Shown: positions 51,373-54,092 of the stretch, piece by piece
Numbering within the stretch: the first letter of the stretch is position 1
Layout of the letters: every line of letters starts with the position of its first letter
From: an uncultured Arsenicibacter sp.
GTDB taxonomy: Bacteria; Bacteroidota; Bacteroidia; Cytophagales; Spirosomataceae
Assembly: GCF_945952095.1 (NCBI RefSeq)
Contig: NZ_CAMFHL010000014.1
Span: 1-54,092 of the forward strand
Reading direction: 5' to 3'
Length of the DNA stretch: 54,092 nt
Position numbers and translations under genes: made by a program
The notes under the pieces: model-generated
What the model was told of the DNA's origin: nothing
The model's database searches: none
Seen by the model: only the letters and a program-made list of their open reading frames with translations

Positions 51373-52110
51373 TTAACCTAAACGCGCTAAAAACTCCTGC
51401 TTGCGGCGGCGGGCCACTTCAACCTCGCTGCCGTCCGAAAGAATGACACTGCCGCCTTCGCCGCGGATATACTCTGTGAGGTGTTGCAGGTTGATCACCG
51501 CCGCATGATGAATCCGGAAAAAGCCCTGGGTTTCGAGCAGCAGCTCATATTCCTTCAGCGTGCGGGTAGCCACCAGCTGCCGCTTCCCGGTAAGGTGAAA
51601 GATCGTGTAGTTTTTATGCGCTTCCAGATAAACGACATCAGCCAGCGGCACAAACATCATTCCCCGCGCCGACGGCACAGCGATTTTCTGCAATACGGCA
51701 ACAGACTGGTTCTGCTTTTGTTCAGCCACCTGCTGACGCTGTTCGCGTTTCTTATGGCGAAAGCGTTCCAGCGCGCCGGCCAGCTCGTCTTCATCGACCG
51801 GTTTCAGCAAAAAATCAAACGCATAGGCCCGTAAGGCCGGAATGGCATAGTGCTGGTAGGCCGTCGTGAACATAATTTCGGCGCCGCACGAACGAACCCG
51901 TTCCTGAAAGGTAAAGCCATCCATACCCGGCATCTCAATATCCAGAAAAATCAGGTCCGGCTGCAGGCGTTCGGCAGCGCTCAGTGCCTCCTGTGCCACG
52001 CAATAACTGCCCAGAATATCAATATCGGGCGCAACAAAGCCCAGTTTAGCAACGAGTGCATCAAGACTTGGCCGCTCGTCATCGACCAAAATAGCGGTAA
52101 AAACTGCCAC
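51373..52110 (-). CDS. LytTR family response regulator
   Basis: 245 residues, GTG start at 52110 (no ATG is available before the receiver motif VDDERPS). Receiver domain residues 5-120 with phospho-acceptor Asp57 (LIFLDIEMPG), Thr in TAYQHYAIPAL and Lys in FLLKPVDEDE. LytTR DNA-binding domain about 145-243 (VYLEAHKNYTIFHLTGKR, FFRIHHAAVINLQHLTEYIR). It is divergent from the propeller sensor gene and is very likely its partner. Confidence 0.94.
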   Translation of the reverse strand: MAVFTAILVDDERPSLDALVAKLGFVAPDIDILGSYCVAQEALSAAERLQPDLIFLDIEMPGMDGFTFQERVRSCGAEIMFTTAYQHYAIPALRAYAFDFLLKPVDEDELAGALERFRHKKREQRQQVAEQKQNQSVAVLQKIAVPSARGMMFVPLADVVYLEAHKNYTIFHLTGKRQLVATRTLKEYELLLETQGFFRIHHAAVINLQHLTEYIRGEGGSVILSDGSEVEVARRRKQEFLARLG

Positions 52111-52193
52111 AAATCCTGCCGGTTAGTGAGTACCCCGAAATATAGCTATACTTACGGGAAGTTAATGTCCCCGCGATTTCATTCCTCTGTATC

Positions 52194-54092
52194 ATGCGTG
52201 TTTTTCTGCTCGCCTGCCTGCTGTTTTATGGGTTATCTGCCCGGGCCGACGTCCGGTTTCAGCACCTTACCGTTGATAATGGCCTGCCCAGCAATACCAC
52301 TGAACTCGTTTTCCGCGACTCACGGGGCTTTGTCTGGATTGGTACCAACGCCGGTCTGGTCCGGTTCGACGGCAGCCGCACCCGTACGTACCTGAGCGAA
52401 TTGGCGGGTAAGTCCATTAATGCAATTCATGAAGACCAGTCGGGGAATTTATGGGTGGGTACAGGGGGTGGCCTGTTCCAGTACACCTACACCCGTGACC
52501 GGTTTACGCTTATTCAACTACCGCCGGCCCTTACCGGCCTGGCCGCCGGCTGGATTGCGCCGTTTTACATCGACAATCAGCAACAGCTCTGGTTTTTCTA
52601 TCCGGCCAAATGGAGCGTTTTTACCATCAACATCCAGACCTTACGGGTCTTATTCCGTAGTCCCGGCACTGAACTGACCGACCGCGTTATCCCCTATCCA
52701 CAGCAACCGTTCCGGCCCCTGCAAGCCCTGTATAGCCGGTCCGATCAGGGCGGAATTGTCAAACGTCTGGTGAAGAACGGGCGCGTACTGCCGCCGGAAC
52801 TGTTCTTTAATGCCGGGTCGGCTACCCTGCCGGAACCGGTATTTCCGGTATCCTACTGGCTCGTTCCTGAAAACGACAGCATTGTCTGGGCAGGCGGCGA
52901 TGCAGGACTTATCCGGCTGAACACCGCCACCGCTCAATTCCGACGTTATCAGCCGGATAAGCTCCGGCAACCGTTGGGTACCATTAACCACCTGACCGCA
53001 TTCGGTAAAGCGCAGCTGGCAGTCAGTTCCGCAACCGGCGGGCTAGTGCTTTTTAATACCGCATCCAGTCGCTTTTACGCCTCCTATACCGTACAGCGTG
53101 CCAACCTGCAAAGCATTGCCGGTGATAACGTAAACCGGACATTTGTTGACTCAACAGGCCTTATTATCTGCTCACTGAATAACGGGCGCGGCGTAAGTTA
53201 CGGTTCGCTGCAACCGACCCCCTTCCGGCAGGTATATGGGCCGCAACAGGCAGGCAGCCTGCACCTGCCCGACGAAACCGTTAGTGCTCTTTGTCAGGCA
53301 GGGCCCGAAGCGCTGCTGCTGGGAACACCCTACGGATTGGTAAAGTCAGCCACAACTGCCGCATCGACAACCTTGCTGAACCGTCTTACAGGCATCACCT
53401 GCCTGCAACCGGTCACCGGCAAACCGTTAACGCTCGCCGGTACCAGCCACGGCTTATTTCTGGTCAATACCCTGACGGGACAGCCCAAGCCACTACCCTT
53501 TCCCGGCAACTTCCCGGCCGACCAGGTATTTGCCATCGTTCCGGCCGGTACGGATACCTGGTGGATTAATACGTATTACGGTGCCTTTACGCTGACCCTG
53601 CATCCGGATGCTCCGCTCACCTGGCAACCGGTTGACTTTGCCGATATACCCGGCGCCGCGGTTGTAAACACAGCCGCCTATGCCGACCCTGATGGCCGGA
53701 CGATAGTTGTCCTGAGTGAATACGGGAATCTGATCTATACCTTCCGGCGCACAGCCCGGGGCAACTGGAAACGGACCGCAAAGCAACGGACGGACCTTCT
53801 CGGGCAGCAGATTACGGCCGCTCCCGGCCAGACCGATTCGCTTAATATGGCCTGCGGGCAGGGGATTTTCCGGTTCCACAAAAGCACATTACAGGGAAAA
53901 CTTTACCGCACCCCCCACCCGCTGAACGGCCTGCTGCCTGATCAGGGACATACCTGGTATTTATCAACAAACGGACTTTATCAAGGCAACAGACAAGGGC
54001 AGTTATCGCGGCATTTTACCGGGGCAGATGGTATCCGGCCCGGCAACTACATTCCCGCAGCAGCCATGCAGGCGGCCGGTAAGCAGTGGTAT
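52194..54092 (+). CDS. Two-component propeller sensor, 3' end outside the window
   Basis: 633 codons are open to the last base; the stop and the kinase part are beyond the window. Signal peptide (VFLLACLLFYGLSARA). Repeats of the two-component-regulator propeller follow, first QHLTVDNGLPSNTTELVFRD and RGFVWIGTNAGLVRFDG, then SGNLWVGTGGGLFQY, SIVWAGGDAGLIRLN, ALLLGTPYGLVKS and LTLAGTSHGLFLVN. The periplasmic propeller senses a ligand. A LytS-type His kinase is expected after a membrane helix because the divergent neighbour is a LytTR regulator (inference). Confidence 0.88.
   Translation, partial: MRVFLLACLLFYGLSARADVRFQHLTVDNGLPSNTTELVFRDSRGFVWIGTNAGLVRFDGSRTRTYLSELAGKSINAIHEDQSGNLWVGTGGGLFQYTYTRDRFTLIQLPPALTGLAAGWIAPFYIDNQQQLWFFYPAKWSVFTINIQTLRVLFRSPGTELTDRVIPYPQQPFRPLQALYSRSDQGGIVKRLVKNGRVLPPELFFNAGSATLPEPVFPVSYWLVPENDSIVWAGGDAGLIRLNTATAQFRRYQPDKLRQPLGTINHLTAFGKAQLAVSSATGGLVLFNTASSRFYASYTVQRANLQSIAGDNVNRTFVDSTGLIICSLNNGRGVSYGSLQPTPFRQVYGPQQAGSLHLPDETVSALCQAGPEALLLGTPYGLVKSATTAASTTLLNRLTGITCLQPVTGKPLTLAGTSHGLFLVNTLTGQPKPLPFPGNFPADQVFAIVPAGTDTWWINTYYGAFTLTLHPDAPLTWQPVDFADIPGAAVVNTAAYADPDGRTIVVLSEYGNLIYTFRRTARGNWKRTAKQRTDLLGQQITAAPGQTDSLNMACGQGIFRFHKSTLQGKLYRTPHPLNGLLPDQGHTWYLSTNGLYQGNRQGQLSRHFTGADGIRPGNYIPAAAMQAAGKQWY

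Noticed and set aside
50..53600. Long antisense frames inside GC-rich genes
   Set aside because: They mirror the codon pattern of the sense genes, lack domains and starts, and overlap well-supported genes completely.

Overview
The window reads as chromosomal DNA of a Bacteroidota bacterium, most likely of the order Cytophagales (Spirosoma-like). Four lines of evidence support this. Several genes and tRNAs are preceded by the Bacteroidota promoter pattern (TTTG or TTG, 19-21 bases, then TAnnTTTG), and starts lack Shine-Dalgarno sequences. Quinol oxidation is by Alternative Complex III. The oxidase operon carries DUF420, DUF983 and Sco accessory genes. Families typical of the phylum are present (DUF4920, DUF2805/TIGR03643, two-component propeller sensors). 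The genus is inference.

Layout. 1-540: tRNA-Tyr, tRNA-Gly and tRNA-Thr on the minus strand behind one good promoter. 541-3051: an ECF sigma factor, a single-pass membrane protein and a probable outer-membrane protein, with overlapping genes. 3121-20307: a respiratory operon of about 17 kb on the minus strand, actABCDEF then oxidase subunits II and I, heme A synthase, heme O synthase, two subunit III proteins, subunit IV, Sco, DUF420, a small Cys protein and DUF983, with a clear promoter at one end and a clear terminator at the other. ACIII takes electrons from menaquinol, passes them through hemes c to the CuA site of the aa3-type oxidase, and the accessory genes make heme A and load copper. 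20511-25056: tRNA-Cys, rpsA with a structured leader, an HNH nuclease gene, smpB, and a promoter-plus-terminator unit without an ORF that looks like a non-coding RNA. 25074-39884: mixed housekeeping and accessory genes (OmpH-like chaperone just before, penicillin acylase, glycerophosphodiesterase with GH3, flavin reductase, ispH, GHL10 lipoprotein, DUF2256/DUF2805 pair, Lrp regulator, TPR protein, hypoxanthine phosphoribosyltransferase, VOC protein, moaA, ABC ATPase, DUF4920). 39959-54092: alpha/beta hydrolase with an ECF sigma unit, a second penicillin acylase, an amidohydrolase, a saccharopine-dehydrogenase-like enzyme, a uronate transporter with tagaturonate reductase, another MFS transporter, a LytTR response regulator and a propeller sensor cut by the window end.

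The most interesting items are not in the proteins. They are an H-type pseudoknot that can be drawn in the rpsA leader 14 bases before the start codon, and a 260-base structured transcript candidate upstream of smpB. Next come a six-heme ActA with an extra N-terminal cytochrome domain, two genes whose promoters sit so close to the ATG that the mRNA would be leaderless, and several long palindromic elements placed just after stop codons. I found no CRISPR array, prophage, transposase or obvious island, and no multi-gene system that I would call new.
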